Of a stretch of 64,000 bases of DNA, positions 39,399-51,215 are shown one piece after another. How positions within the stretch are numbered: position 1 is the first letter of the stretch; each line of letters begins with the position of its first letter. Below the pieces are notes generated by a model, which had not been told where the DNA came from, ran no database searches, and saw nothing but the letters and a program-made list of their open reading frames with translations. Origin of the DNA: Perca fluviatilis (lineage: Eukaryota > Chordata > Actinopteri > Perciformes > Percidae); contig NC_053112.1 of NCBI RefSeq assembly GCF_010015445.1, positions 35,016,998-35,080,997 of the forward strand, in the 5' to 3' direction. Made by a program: the position numbers and the translations under genes.

Positions 39399-40899
39399 AG
39401 GTCCCATGGCATGAAAATTTCACTTTATGAACATTAAAATGAGTTCCCCCAGCCTGCCTATGGTCCCCAATTGGCTAGAAATGGTGATAAGTGTAAACCG
39501 AGCCCTGGGTATCCTGCTCTGCCTTTGAGAAAATGAAAGCTCAGATGGGCCGATCTGGAATCTTCTCCTTATGAGGTCATAAGGAGCAAGGTTACCTCCC
39601 CTTTCTCTGCTTTGCCCGCCCAGAGAATTTGGCCAACCCATGGGGGGGAGACATCATGGCTTTCAAATGAGAAAAGTGGCAGTTGGTCAAGGCCACACCC
39701 CCACCCTCCACCTTGCCCCCCCGTCTCTCTTCATCAACAGCTAGAGACACAAAAATGGCACATCCTAAGGAAAGCTCATTGTGGACTGGCTCTAGTGGCT
39801 GTAATTCTGCACCAAGGCTGAATTTCGGGAAAGAGACTTCAGATACAGTATTAGGGGACCACTAAGGTCTATATAAAAGAGACTTCAGATACAGTATTAG
39901 GGGACCACTGAGGTCTATATAAAAGAGACTTCAGATACAGTATTAGGGGACCACTGAGGTCTATATAAAAGAGACTTCAGATACAGTATTAGGGGACCAC
40001 TAAGGTCTATATAAAAGAGACTTCAGATTCAGTATTGGGGGACCACTAAGGTCTATATAAAAGAGACTTCAGATACAGTATTAGGGGACCACTAAGGTCT
40101 ATATAAAAGAGACTTCAGATACAGTATTAGGGGACCACTAAAGGTCTATATAAAAGATACTTCAAATACAGTATCGGGGACCACTGAGGTCGTATATAAA
40201 AGAGACTTCAGATACAGTATTAGGGGACCACTAAGGTCTATATAAAAGGAGACTTCAGATTCAGTATGGGGGACCACTAAGGTCTATATAAAAGAGACTT
40301 CGATACAGTATTAGGGGAGACTTCAAAACAGTAGGGCCACTAAGGTCTATATAAAAGAGACTTCAGATACAGTATTAGGGGACCACTAAGGTCTATATAA
40401 AAGAGACTTCAGATACAGTATTAGGGCACCACTAAGGTCTATATAAAAGAGACTTCAGATTCAGTATTAGGCGACCACTAAGGTCTATATAAAAGAGACT
40501 TCAGATACAGTATTAGGGGACCACTAAGGTCTATATAAAAGAGACTTCAGATACAGTATTAGGGGACCACTAAGGTCTATATAAAAGAGACTTCAGATAC
40601 AGTATTAGGGGACCACTAAGGTCTATATAAAAGAGACTTCAGATTCAGTATTAGGGGACCACTAAGGTCTATATAAAAGAGACTTCAGATACAGTATTAG
40701 GGGACCACTAAGGTCTATATAAAAGAGACTTCAGATACAGTATTAGGGGACCACTAAGGTCTATATAAAAGAGACTTCAGATACAGTATTAGGGGACCAG
40801 TGGTTCAGTGGTTCAGATGCTTTTATATAGATCTTAGTGGTCCCGGACCACTAAGGTCTATATAAAAGCATCCAAAGAGCACCATGTCATGGGACCTTT
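39399..40899 (-). mobile_element. Minisatellite-bearing transposon, copy 3 (inverted)
   Basis: Starts AGGTCCCATGGCATGAAAAT and ends CACCATGTCATGGGACCTTT. The body comes first (39420-39830) and the minisatellite second (39830-40800), the reverse of copies 1 and 2. It is the longest array of the three and includes damaged units (near 40180-40350) and a hairpin at 40816-40872. Confidence 0.9.
39830..40800 (-). repeat. 46-bp minisatellite, about 20 units (copy 3)
   Basis: CTAAGGTCTATATA (or CTGAGGTC) recurs about every 46 bp. Units near 40139-40350 have insertions and deletions, while the flanking units are nearly identical. Confidence 0.93.
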
Positions 40900-41795
40900 A
40901 AGTACTAAAAGGCTGTATCTGTACTCTACTGGAGTATTATTTTTTTCTCCTACTTCCACTCTTACTGAGTACATATTTTTCGATGAATGAAATACTTTTA
41001 TTCCGATACATTTTGTATGTGCTGCATCGTTACTCGTTACTGTTGTGAATTCCTCACGCTACGGCGACTGTGTAGGTTACAGTGTGTGTACGTTAGTTAC
41101 GTACACTAATTACGAGATCGCGTCGTGTTTCTTTTCATTATGGCGATCGCCCGTTCAGAAGTCCGAGACGATGCAAGTTTGTACTCTTTCTATTTAGCTA
41201 TTGTTGCAGCAGATGAAGCTATTCCTGAGTTGTTTGAGTCTGCAGTGAGTCCTGAATGTTAACCGTTTGACCCTGTGATGTGAAGCTCCTAGTTTATCTG
41301 TATGTTGTTGCTAGCTTGCTACCTTTCCTGTACATCACACATGTTACTAGCTAGTGTGGGATACGTTTTTGGGGGCTTTAATCGTTACTGTGCTGGAGAG
41401 GATGTTCATTTTACTTGCACAGTGTGATAATTGTACATTTTATTTCAGTATTTCTTAATATTTGTTATTTTTAATATATTTAATATTTGTTAATTCCTTT
41501 GGCTACAGCTTTAGGCTAAACATTTGATATAATATAAACAATATGATATTCAAACCTTCTTTAATAACTACATAACACAATACTTGTACTTTTACTTTCA
41601 GTACTTGAGTAGTAGATTTTAAAATAAACTACTTGCAATACTTAAGTACAAAAAATGTTGAATACTTTAGTACTTCTACTTAACTGTTGTGCTTAAAGAG
41701 CACTTCTACTTCTACTCAAGTCACTTTTTTGATCGAGCACTTGTACTTTTACTCAAGTATGGGTCTCTAGTACTTTATACACGTCTGAATAAAAG

Positions 41796-42375
41796 CATGT
41801 ATAACCCTCTCAAAATCAGTGAAAGATAAAAATGGCTTCAATTTGATAAGCAGCCTGAGTTGAAAGAAACTAGCTTTTACAACAGAATTGATCTGCTTCT
41901 CTAGTTGAACCTCACTGTCCATTTTAACACCAAGGTTAGTTACCATGGACTTGACATAGGGTGTCAGAGGACCCAGGTCCAATTGGGATGCACCAAGAGC
42001 AATGCTGGGTCTAAATATCATGACTTCAGTTTTACTTCATTAAAATGTAAAATGTTTAAGGCCATCCAGGCTTTTATGTCAGAAAAACAATCGAGCAGTC
42101 TTTTTAGGGAATTATCACCCTTACTTTTATAGGCAAGTAGATCTGTGAGTCATCTGCATAAAAATGGAAGCTGATGTTATGCTTCTTTAAGATGGAACCA
42201 AGGGGAAGCAAATACAGGGAGAAGAGAATCGGCGCCAAAATAGAACCCTGAGGAACTCCACATGTCAGTGGTGCTGCGGGTGAAGTAGAGCCACCAAAGC
42301 TAACCTTGAACACTCTCCCTGATAAAAATGATCTAAACCATTCGAGTGCCGTGCCTTTAATCCCCAGCTATTAAC
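41796..42375 (-). pseudogene. LINE reverse transcriptase, central part (5' piece)
   Basis: The minus-strand frames contain [17 protein letters not shown], then [20 protein letters not shown] and [18 protein letters not shown] is the catalytic core of reverse transcriptase, and [10 protein letters not shown] is the preceding family motif. A frame change near 42104 leads into NEVKTEVMIF, LGPLTPYVKSM, NLGVKMDSE and SFFQLRLLIKLKPFLS. The piece ends at IHAFI, where the hAT-like element is inserted. 5' truncation, a frame change and the insertion make it inactive. Confidence 0.88.
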
Positions 42376-42635
42376 AATAACAGTCTGTTGTTAGGAAAGA
42401 CTAGGATTGCCTCTATTTGTTATAATTCAGCCTGTGATTAGGGATATATGATACCACAGTCAGCTAATCTCATTCAGTTGTACGGCATGGATACAGTAGT
42501 GCACAGAATCTCCATGGTTACCACACATTGATCGCCTAGCGTTTCATCTCAGAGCTTTTTACCTTCACATGAGGAGCGTAGTAGACCCGGCGAATCCACG
42601 CGAATACGCAAGTGAAGTGAAAAGCCCTTTAAAAG

Positions 42636-43000
42636 TAGGCTTGGGCATTGTTTGGATTTTAGCAATTCCAATTCTGATTCTTCCTTTCGATTTCGATTCT
42701 TTGACAGGTGGAGTTGAAATGGGTCACTTGCTTATTTTACAGATAATAGACCGGGCTTTTTCAACGCTAAAGAAAGCCACACTTTAGAGAGCTGATACTG
42801 TGCTCCATGGCTGCAACACAACAAGCACAAGTACGTTGGCCACTACGGAAAGCAAAATTTGCACGTTTGGAACTGAGGATAGGATTCAAAACCAAATTTT
42901 CCAAACAATTCCAAAAAAACAAACAAAAAAAACGATTCCATTGGAATCATAATTTTTGAAACCGTTCCAAGTTGGAACCAGTTCTCGATGCCCAATCCTA
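42636..43000. mobile_element. hAT-like element with TAGGCTTGGGCATTG ends
   Basis: Start TAGGCTTGGGCATTG and end CGATGCCCAATCCTA are inverted repeats. Flanks CTTTAAAAG (left) and CTTATAAAAG (right) look like a target duplication with one indel. Confidence 0.78.
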
Positions 43001-43757
43001 CTTATAAAAGCCAACATAATACTAGTTCAGCGGCAGTGCAATGTGCTGTAGATACCAGTCAAAGAAGTTCAACGGTATAAAATATTAAATAATAATAATT
43101 GTATTTATAATAATTTTATTTATATAGCACTTTTCAAGCATTAAGCACAAAGTGCTTTCCAAAGGCAGAAGAACCGCCTGAAAAACACAGATTCCTAAGT
43201 TTGCTGTATTCATGCTCATTCATGAGCAAACAGTTGAAAATACCGTGACTAACACGTCTGTAGTCCTGCCTGACCCTTCCACCACATGTCCTGCCTCACA
43301 TCTGTTTTGGCTTGACTATCAATGTCGAGAGCTCCGAGCTCTGGAACTGATAAGACGTGCATGGGTAGCTCCTGCTTCATGGAGCCGTAGCCAGTGTATA
43401 CACTGTGACCAAATGTCAGTATGTGATGAAAAGTGTGACTTATGTGTGTGTTAGGGTGTTTGCAACTGGCCCATCTGTTGAGGAATTTGTTCACGATATG
43501 CATACCTTCATTTACTGAAGATTTATACACACACACACACTACTACTGTGGATGCCATTTTAATTGCAGATGTTTGTGCATATAGTCAACATCAACATCT
43601 GTGCATGTTATAATCTGTCACAACAAATACACAGGAAAACAGGTGTGTGAATGTTTCTCGCATCACTGCGGACTCTGGGGGGGACATAGTAGTTAAACTG
43701 ATGATTGATTTGGATTGGATTGATGTGAGCATTTCTTAGCAGCAAGACTGTGAAGTT

Positions 43758-44232
43758 TAGCTGCACAATATATATCGTTTTTTTATCGTCATCGCAATAT
43801 CAACTTGCACAATAAACACACCGCGAAAGGCTGCAACACATCGCGAAAGAAAATACCAGTAGAAAACTGCACTTTGAAATGTAGCTGTCATTCTTTTTCA
43901 CTGGGGCCTTTTATGTTCCATTCAATGTTTAAAGGAGAATTCCGGCCAATTTTTACATTACTCTTGATCGCTATAAATATGCAAGTACACGGGCGTACAC
44001 GGGCGGCATCTAGCTCACCCAGTAAGAGCGTTCGCTTCCCATGTTGGCTGAGTCCTGCAGCGGCACGGGATCGAATCCGACCTGCAGCCCTTTGCTGCGT
44101 GTCATCCCCCATCTGTCTCCCCCTTTCATGTCTATCCACTGTCACTGTAATAAAGGGAAAAGCCCCAAAAAATAATCTTAATTATATCTTAATTAATAAT
44201 ATCGCATATTTTTATCATATCGTGCAGCCCTA
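43758..44232. mobile_element. hAT-like element with SINE inserted
   Basis: Starts TAGCTGCACAATATATATCG (degraded) and ends CATATCGTGCAGCCCTA. Flanks GTGAAGTT and GTGAAACT match at 6 of 8 bases. Same family as 18833-19602. It carries a SINE at 43993-44170. Confidence 0.78.
43993..44170 (+). mobile_element. tRNA-derived SINE, plus orientation
   Basis: Reads GGCGGCATCTAGCTCACCCA (A-box region), GGATCGAATCC (B box, near 44068-44078), TTTGCTGCGTGTCATCCCCC, ending AAAGCCCCAAAAAATAATC. Same family as 37427-37610 but more diverged in the head. Confidence 0.82.
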
Positions 44233-45552
44233 GTGAAACTCTGCATGTTCTTCATACTTAAAACAGTAAAACTCTTGGTAACGCCTCTTCTACTTCTCTA
44301 CTGGCGGCAGAAAAAATAAAAAAACGGCCTTGAGATTCCACCTAGCCACATAAAACACCCCTTTTCTCCACCACTGCAGTATGTATTCTTCACGTCGCCT
44401 TTCACCCCTCGCTTCCTCCTCTCGATACCTTGAGGAGACGTAGGAAAAGAGCTGGCAGCCGGAGCTGGTTGCTCAGCCCTCGAGGGAAGAGTTTGATTTC
44501 AGCCTCAGGGACTCGGGTCACTGGATAGAGTCTGGACCCTGTGTTTCTGCTCTCCCTCCTCATCCGCCCCCACCCTCTCTCTCTACGTTTTGCCCTCCCC
44601 TGCCCCTCCTTTGTGCCCTAATGCTTTGCAGATGCCTGCAAAAACCATACCTCTAAAAATAAAGCCAAAAATAGCCAGCTGCACTCCCACTGGCATGTCC
44701 TGATGTAGTGTTAAATGTTTGTTGCTTAGCTAACAATCTTTGTTTTGACTTTTTTTTTTACAGAAATAAACCTGTCTCTTCTTGCTCAAAACTAGCCTAA
44801 TGTTGTTGCTCATTAGCCGATACTGCAATTCTCTGCTAGCTGCTAGCATTGCTCATGTGGCTGTGCGTTGACTAGTGTTTGCCTCCCGAGCTGTTTTACC
44901 GGGCTAATGCTTGGATGCCATGCAGGCATGTTGTTCTAAAGCCCTTCGTGAGCGCTTAATGCTAACAACCACCCACACGTGACACAAGCGAACTCTTTAC
45001 TTTGACCGGCTTTCCATGACAACAGTTGAAGCACATGCTATTGATCCAATCAGCAGCCACTTTGTGTCAGGATTAGCACAGCTCAATTTAACACTTGAAG
45101 AGTGACTTGTGGAGACATCTACAGCTAGGCCAGAGACTTTTTACGCCCCTGCCTTTCTCTTGATTGGGATTTGTTTATAAAGCTTGAGGTTGTATTTGCC
45201 TTTCAAACCATGCAGAGCACGAATAGCTTAACAGGCTCCCTGAGAGTTTGCTATAGTAAAGTACATTTCATGCTCCTTGATAAGTTACAACCAGCCATTT
45301 CCAGGTCCCACACTTACACCTATTGTATTGTCACTCTGCATAGATAATTTACCTTTAGCTTGTTCAATTAACCCAGCAGGCATCCAGCATGCATATAAAA
45401 AAACTACCTTTGCAGTTTGGCTGATGGAGGGGCAAATTCTTTCACACAGTGGGTCACTTGTACGGCTTTTTTCTTTAGTCATACCAGATGTGTGCCATTT
45501 CTGTACTGCTGAAAAACAAAAATAAAAAGTAAATAGTCCGTCCATATAGGTG

Positions 45553-46762
45553 TTGCATTGTCAGGCCTATCTCCACAGCGCTGTGGAGTAAGATCTGGCT
45601 ACACCGCAGATACATTCAAGGATAGGAGGAAAAAGACGCTCTGGGTCGTTTGCATTTCTTTAAACCAATCAAAATCATCTTGGGCGGCAGAGATGATGAT
45701 TCTGCAAAAAAGTCTCTTGTTTTGGTGGAACATTTGCACGCCGCAAAAACAACCACCACCTACAATATTAAATGTAGTTAACTGTTGACACAAGAAAGTA
45801 ACATGAGCTATTTAAATCAGCTGGATACATGGTGAAACCTCATTTGCTCTTACCAGTGTATCGCCGTGTGTACTTCGTTTACAGCAATCCCACCAATCGG
45901 TCCCAAAACGTCCCAGTTAGAGAGTAAATGGTGTAAACATATTCTTTGTAAATCTTTACAACCATTCCCCAAAAGAACCAAGCAGGCCTGCCTTGTTGCA
46001 CGATCCAAACTTCAGAGTTTTTGGCGTCTAGCTTGAAGGTTGTTTCCCATAGCGAAGGGATTTTGAGAATTGCAACACACAGAGAGCGGGAGGAGAAAGG
46101 TAAAGCCCAGAGACATAAATGGACCAACAGATCCCGTTGCTCTGGACGGAGACCAGTGAAGGCTATTAGAAGCACTTTTCCGGTGAGCGCTGAGCGTTAC
46201 TGCGCAGCCTCCAACTGAGCTTGAAGACGTAGATGTGACGTGAGCAACCTGTCTGAAAGTCTTCTGGTAGCTGTGCCAAGAGAAATCTCAATCATTCCCA
46301 ATCTTGCAGAGACGGAGAGCGTAGGTATATGTAAGGAGATAACATGGGCACAGGCTAATTATTGCTAACTAAAATGCTAGTTAACATTAGTCATTAAACT
46401 TAAACAGCTAATGTAAGTCGAAACTGCCTGTGAGCTTCTCCTGTACTATACGGTAATTCCTCTACTATGCGACAGTAAGTCACTTGGTTATGACACAATG
46501 GTTAGCCTATTTTTGCTAAAACGTCTGCTACGGAGCCATAAGGTGAGGTACAAGGTAATAGAGCCTTTTATACATTGTCGTGTTTCTTTAGAAATAAACA
46601 ATGGACAAATAGAGTCTTTAAACGCTTCAGATGTAAAGTTATTCGCTGTCAAAGTGACATCAAAATGACGTCAATGGAATGCTAACGGCGGGTGAGTGCT
46701 TATTAGCATCAAAATGGCGCCATAGGAGGTACGCGTTGTGGAGAGAGGCTTACCCCCTTGGT
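45553..46762 (+). mobile_element. Repeat family P, long copy
   Basis: The first half (45553-46100) matches 16389-16995. The second half (46117-46762) matches 53200-53842 (GATCCCGTTGCTCTGGACG versus GACCCCGTTGCTCTGGACG; CTACTATGCGACAG; ACGTCTGCTACGGAGCCATA). This copy therefore links the two repeat types as parts of one element or a composite. No ends or protein established. Confidence 0.65.
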
Positions 46763-48168
46763 AAAGCCTGACATCTGGCACGTAGTACTAGCTGCTAAGT
46801 GTACTAGTTGCTGTAAAGCCTGTTGCCATTGACCTGAATCCCTGATTGAGTCCTACAAGGGTGGACCAGAACATGTGCCCATTAGTATTTTATGTTGGAA
46901 AGTGAAATGAATGAACAGGAATAGAGGACATAAATAGAAGTTTTCCTGTTAAGGCAAGTTTCTATGGCTGAGGAATGTTCCAAAATTAGACCTCCAATTT
47001 CTAAAATAAGTATTTGTTTTGTGACGTGAAAGTAAGACTTACTTTGGAATGAAATTGAAAGTAGTAGCTAATTTTAGACCTCATCTTACCAATTTCTTGA
47101 CAATGCATTTGATTGAGCCAGAAAAATATTGAGAGTGGGTAAGAGCACTGGGGAAATGGAAATGTGAAAACAACAGTTAACATTCATTGGAAATGTAAAA
47201 CATTCCCTTGGGCCCGAACAGAGGATATCAACATCTTTAATGCCACTGCGGCAAGTCTCGAGCTAAAAGGCCAAAGATCCCGGCAAATATCTTGCCAACT
47301 CTGAGGCTCAGTCTGTCCACAGCATACTTTCCACCGAGACACATCCAGACACTCCGCAGTAACACTCATTGAAAGTCATTGGCCATTGACTTGAACATTA
47401 TCCATTCCCCATGTATTAGATGGCGTGTTTCTAACATGGCTTGAGATGGATGGGATGAGGCGAAGGGTTAAGTCCCGCTCTCTCTCTCTGTCCCACTTTG
47501 GTGACAATGAAGCGTATTCTGGTTGCTAGCACACAGTGATCAGTGGAGATGTCGGTATAAAGGCTTTATTCATCTGCTGTGGCCAATCACAAAGAGACAG
47601 ATACATCAAATCACAGGGGAATGGATGAAGTGATAAAAAAAAAAGGAAAAAGCGAGCTAGGACCAGCATATAGTGACACTCAAGAATCCCGAGCTGTATC
47701 TGAAATGGGACATGGCTTTTGCTCATGCATGTGTGCTGTCTTGTCTGTCTGGCCTTACACTGTCTTCTTGTAGAGCACTTGTGTACTCGTGTGCACAGAT
47801 AGAGTACTTGCCTGTGTCTCTATTAGCTTGAATGCGGTCGCAGCGAGAGCCAAGAGGAGGTTTTTATTAACATCATGCAGTGAGAGGGCATTACCTTGAC
47901 TGCTGGCTACGCTGCCCTGAGCAGCGTCTGCTCTCCTGGCACTGCAGTATAATCTTCTGGGCTATTTGCGCTGCATCATACCTGACCAGAGCTGAGAGCT
48001 CCCTCATTAATGAAATGGGCTGTTTCACAAGGGCCAGAGAGGTCAACTGCCCCAGTCAGCGTTGCTCTTGCAGCTGGGTAGTTGATCCTGAATCTTAGGG
48101 GAACATCCATGATCGATTACGCACACCGCCTGGTGGTGGGCACACGTTCACTGACTTTGCATACACAC

Positions 48169-49050
48169 CATAGACTGTGAACATAGTGGACGTAACATCA
48201 GTGATGTCACCCATTGGTTTGTGGAATGCCTTTTTTGAAGCTTTTATGTTTGACAATATGGTCGTCACCATCTTTTTTTTTTTCTTTTTTAAACCGGACG
48301 CTTTCCGATTTTTGAACGGGTGGTGGAGCTGGGTAGGATGACGCGCCCTGCCCGTGTTGTTTCTGTTGCGCTGACCTAAACGCTAAAGAGAGAAAGTTGA
48401 CGATTTTCAACCCTTCTGAAGCATCCAGTGGAGATTTACTGGCAGGTATACACGGACCTCAGGGTACTCCTGCCATTCATCTGCATGACGGCAGTACACA
48501 AAATGGGCAAACCTTCCCTTAAGTAACCAGCTAGCGGTAGGCAGCTAGCGAGCTTGGTTGGCAGAACGCTGAACAAGACCATGGTTTAGGCGACCAAAAT
48601 GTCCCATTTAACTTTGATGAAGTGAAAACACACTGTGAGAGGGTCAAAGTTTAAGACGAAAACACTGACAACCCCCAAAAACAAGTTCACGTCTATTTTA
48701 ATGTCCACTGTGCCATGGTTAGCATTGCTAAGCCTCTGTCCTGATTGACAGGTTTGTGTGTAAAGCCACGCCCCTAAAGCATCCCCTGGTTTATTGTCAA
48801 TTTTAAATAAATGGGACAATAATTTACAAAATGAACATTTTGCTGTATTGAAGAAGCCTGAAAAGTACCAATTGAGGCCATAAAATCATTATGAAAATGT
48901 TCACTGAGGTAAATAAATCAAGGAGGAATTAGGGTCATTTTCTCAGACTTCTACAGAAACAAACTTCTTTTAGCAACCAGTGGCGTCGCCCCCTGCTGGA
49001 AATGAGATAGAATGCAGATTTAAGGCACTTCCGCATTGGCCCCAAAGCTC
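48169..49050. mobile_element. 'CATAGACTGT' MITE-type element
   Basis: Starts CATAGACTGTGAACATAGTG, contains ATGTCACCCATTGGTTTGTG and ends with the block TGGCGTCGCCCCCTGCTGGA followed by AAGGCACTTCCGCATTGGC. A shorter relative is at 23842. The exact right end is uncertain. Confidence 0.6.
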
Positions 49051-49083
49051 TGTCCTTTATTTTGACATTCTATCCACATATCC

Positions 49084-49369
49084 CAGTGGTTCTCAAACTT
49101 TTTCACATCAAGGAGCCCTAAACTGACACAAATTAGGCCACGGACCCCCATTTGGTAAGACTTTGTCCCAGGGTCCCCTATCTGACAGAAGTTTTGCGTT
49201 TAGATTCTTTATTACAGAAAGTGAATGAAACCCATGAGCAAAATAGTCATTGTGTTACTTATGGATGAAATTATAGTGAAAATAAATGATTCCCCTTTTT
49301 TGTTGGGGACCCCCTGGAACCCCTTCAAGGACCCCACGGGGTCCCCGGACCCCACTTAGAGAACCACTG
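49084..49369. mobile_element. hAT-like MITE with CAGTGGTTCTCAAACT ends
   Basis: Start CAGTGGTTCTCAAACTTTTT and end CACTTAGAGAACCACTG are inverted repeats. Flanks ACATATCC and CCCTATCC match at 6 of 8. The interior repeats GGGGACCCC-type text. Confidence 0.83.
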
Positions 49370-50426
49370 CCCTATCCTATACACCTACTTACCTCACACA
49401 CACATCCCTCTGTTATCCTGAGATTTACCGACAGCCAACAGCAGCAATCTGGTACTCCTCTTGAAATGAGAGTCATGTTGCTATTAGTCATCCACAAACC
49501 ACTTCACCTTCTGGTCTACATAGCCTCAGTTGCTGTCTGGGGGCTGATATTACTGCCTATATGGTGGTTATTTTTAAACGACAAAGGGTATGGGAGAGGA
49601 TGTTCTAGTGGGATTCAGCTCTTCACTTTAACACCGTGCTCATGTTTTATTGTTCTGCCCGTGTCTGATTTCCAACTGTACTGCAGCAAGATGACGTGGC
49701 TACATTTTGAGGTTAGATTATGGTTGTGATTTGGTCTTGGGACATTGCTTTTGAGCAGCGCGAGAGAAAGAGGAGAGAGGGAGAATGGGGAGTGACAATA
49801 TCAGATCATCAGGTCTGCGTTGCTATAAAAAGCACGGTCTGTCTTCACCTGACCTCTCCTTCACTGTATTTTTTAACTTAATTGCCACGCTGCCAGAGTC
49901 CAAAAGTCACTATTGACAAATGCAGACAGGCTCAGCACAGCAAACCTCCCACACAGCTCTGTGTCACCCAACCCCTCCCACCCACCTATAGCTTAGCCTT
50001 GCGGCATAATCCCATAAGAATCCATTAAGCAAGGCATCTTAAACTGATCCTCCTTCCAAATGCGGGGAGAGGTCGTCGTCTTCCTCTCTGACAGGGCGAG
50101 GAGGGGAGGGAGGAATTGAAGGAGTAAAGGAAGAGGATGGTGGTGCTGCTTTGGAGTCACATGACTAATTTGTGTCTGTTGCGGGGAGTACGGGCAGCTG
50201 GCCAAAGTCATTCCTCCCTCTCTCTCCATCCTTCACTCTCCACCTCTCTCTCCCTCAAGCACATGCATTTGTTACTGTGCTAAAGCCGATTGCATGCATG
50301 TGTTTTTGCCAGTTCTTGCCGTTTAGGAATGTCACAATCCATATGCGCTGACCGCATGCTTTTTTGTTGACCGAGCGGACGTCTACTGTCACTAACTATG
50401 TCCCTCTTGTGTTGTTTCTCCCTCAG

Positions 50427-50452
50427 GGACTATGGCTCCAAGCGCAAGTCGG
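50427..50452 (+). CDS. sh3pxd2a: SH3PXD2A (TKS5) 26-nt microexon, PX-SH3 linker
   Basis: The exon is only 26 nt. One base completes the Glu codon of the previous exon, eight codons read DYGSKRKS, and a last G starts the next codon. The acceptor is TCTCCCTCAG and the donor is GTAAGT. The human SH3PXD2A linker reads DYGSSKRKSG, whereas SH3PXD2B has an unrelated EHIGKKKSG-type linker; this is the best evidence for paralogue 2A. One of the two Ser codons of the human sequence is missing. Because 26 is not a multiple of three, skipping this exon alone would shift the frame, so it is probably constitutive or spliced together with a neighbour. The next exon, leading to the first SH3 domain, was not found in the remaining 13.5 kb. 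Confidence 0.92.
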
Positions 50453-51155
50453 GTAAGTCACCTGTTTTCCTTCGCTATCCTTCCCAAAAGCTTATTTCTC
50501 TTTCAACTTGTTGCTCTTAATAGAGCCGCTCCTTCAGATCCAAGAGGGGAATGTTATGCTGCATGGCGGATGACTCTTAAACTCTCTCTGCGACTTGTCT
50601 GTTATCCATGTGATGTCAGTGTGTGGTTTGTTTACATGTCCCGCTGCAGGACGCTGACTTGCTGTCGACTGTGTTTTGGGGTGGGTTCAAAAAGCTGTCA
50701 AGCCCTCTCCTTCTGCTTGTAGATTTGCCTCGCAGACCAGGGTGAGGTTTCAGGATTGCCTGTTAGTTCTTTGGGATGTCCAAATAGAGTCATCAACATG
50801 TGTTTTTGTTACTAAGAGAAAACCTTATTCTCTGATTTGGCAGTTTAAAAGATTGTTAGCCTCTGAGTCTTTAGCTTAAGTTCTTGGTGAAGCTGTTTGT
50901 ATGACAAATGTTGAGTATTCCTAATAATTCAGTGAGAGAGAATGGTTATAACTTTGAAGGTATGTGCTTATGTGTAAGGGGCTTTGGTTTTACCCTGATC
51001 TGTGTGGTCTAATCTCCTGGGACTAACGAGGTAAACAAAAGCGCTAATAATTCCATTGGATGCCACACATGCAATTCAGTAGAATATAGAGTAAAGACAT
51101 ATAACTATGAACATATTCCTATTCTTGTTCCACTGTACAACAACAACAACAAGCT

Positions 51156-51215
<60 letters not shown>

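Larger units (their letters stand above)
39358..41787. mobile_element. hAT-like 'AAGTAC' element inserted in the LINE
   Basis: Starts CAGAGCTGTATAGTAATGAA and ends GTACTTTATACACGTCTG. A perfect 8-bp target duplication AATAAAAG (39350-39357 and 41788-41795) proves insertion into the LINE. The interior is full of AAGTAC/GTACTT motifs and carries minisatellite-transposon copy 3 at 39399-40899. No transposase seen. Confidence 0.9.
38716..42375 (-). mobile_element. 5'-truncated CR1/L2/Rex1-type LINE, split by an insertion
   Basis: The LINE runs right to left. The upstream part is at 42375-41796 and the downstream part at 39349-38716; between them sits a hAT-like element (39358-41787). The 3' end on the minus strand reads TTTACAAATAAAGTTGGATT and a (GGATT)n tail at 38727-38745. 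The clade is assigned from recognised protein motifs only; L2, CR1 and Rex1 cannot be separated by eye. Confidence 0.85.

Noticed and set aside
39830..40800. Regularly spaced 46-bp repeats that might suggest a CRISPR array
   Set aside because: There are no unique spacers: the whole 46-bp period is repeated, in a vertebrate intron inside a transposon.
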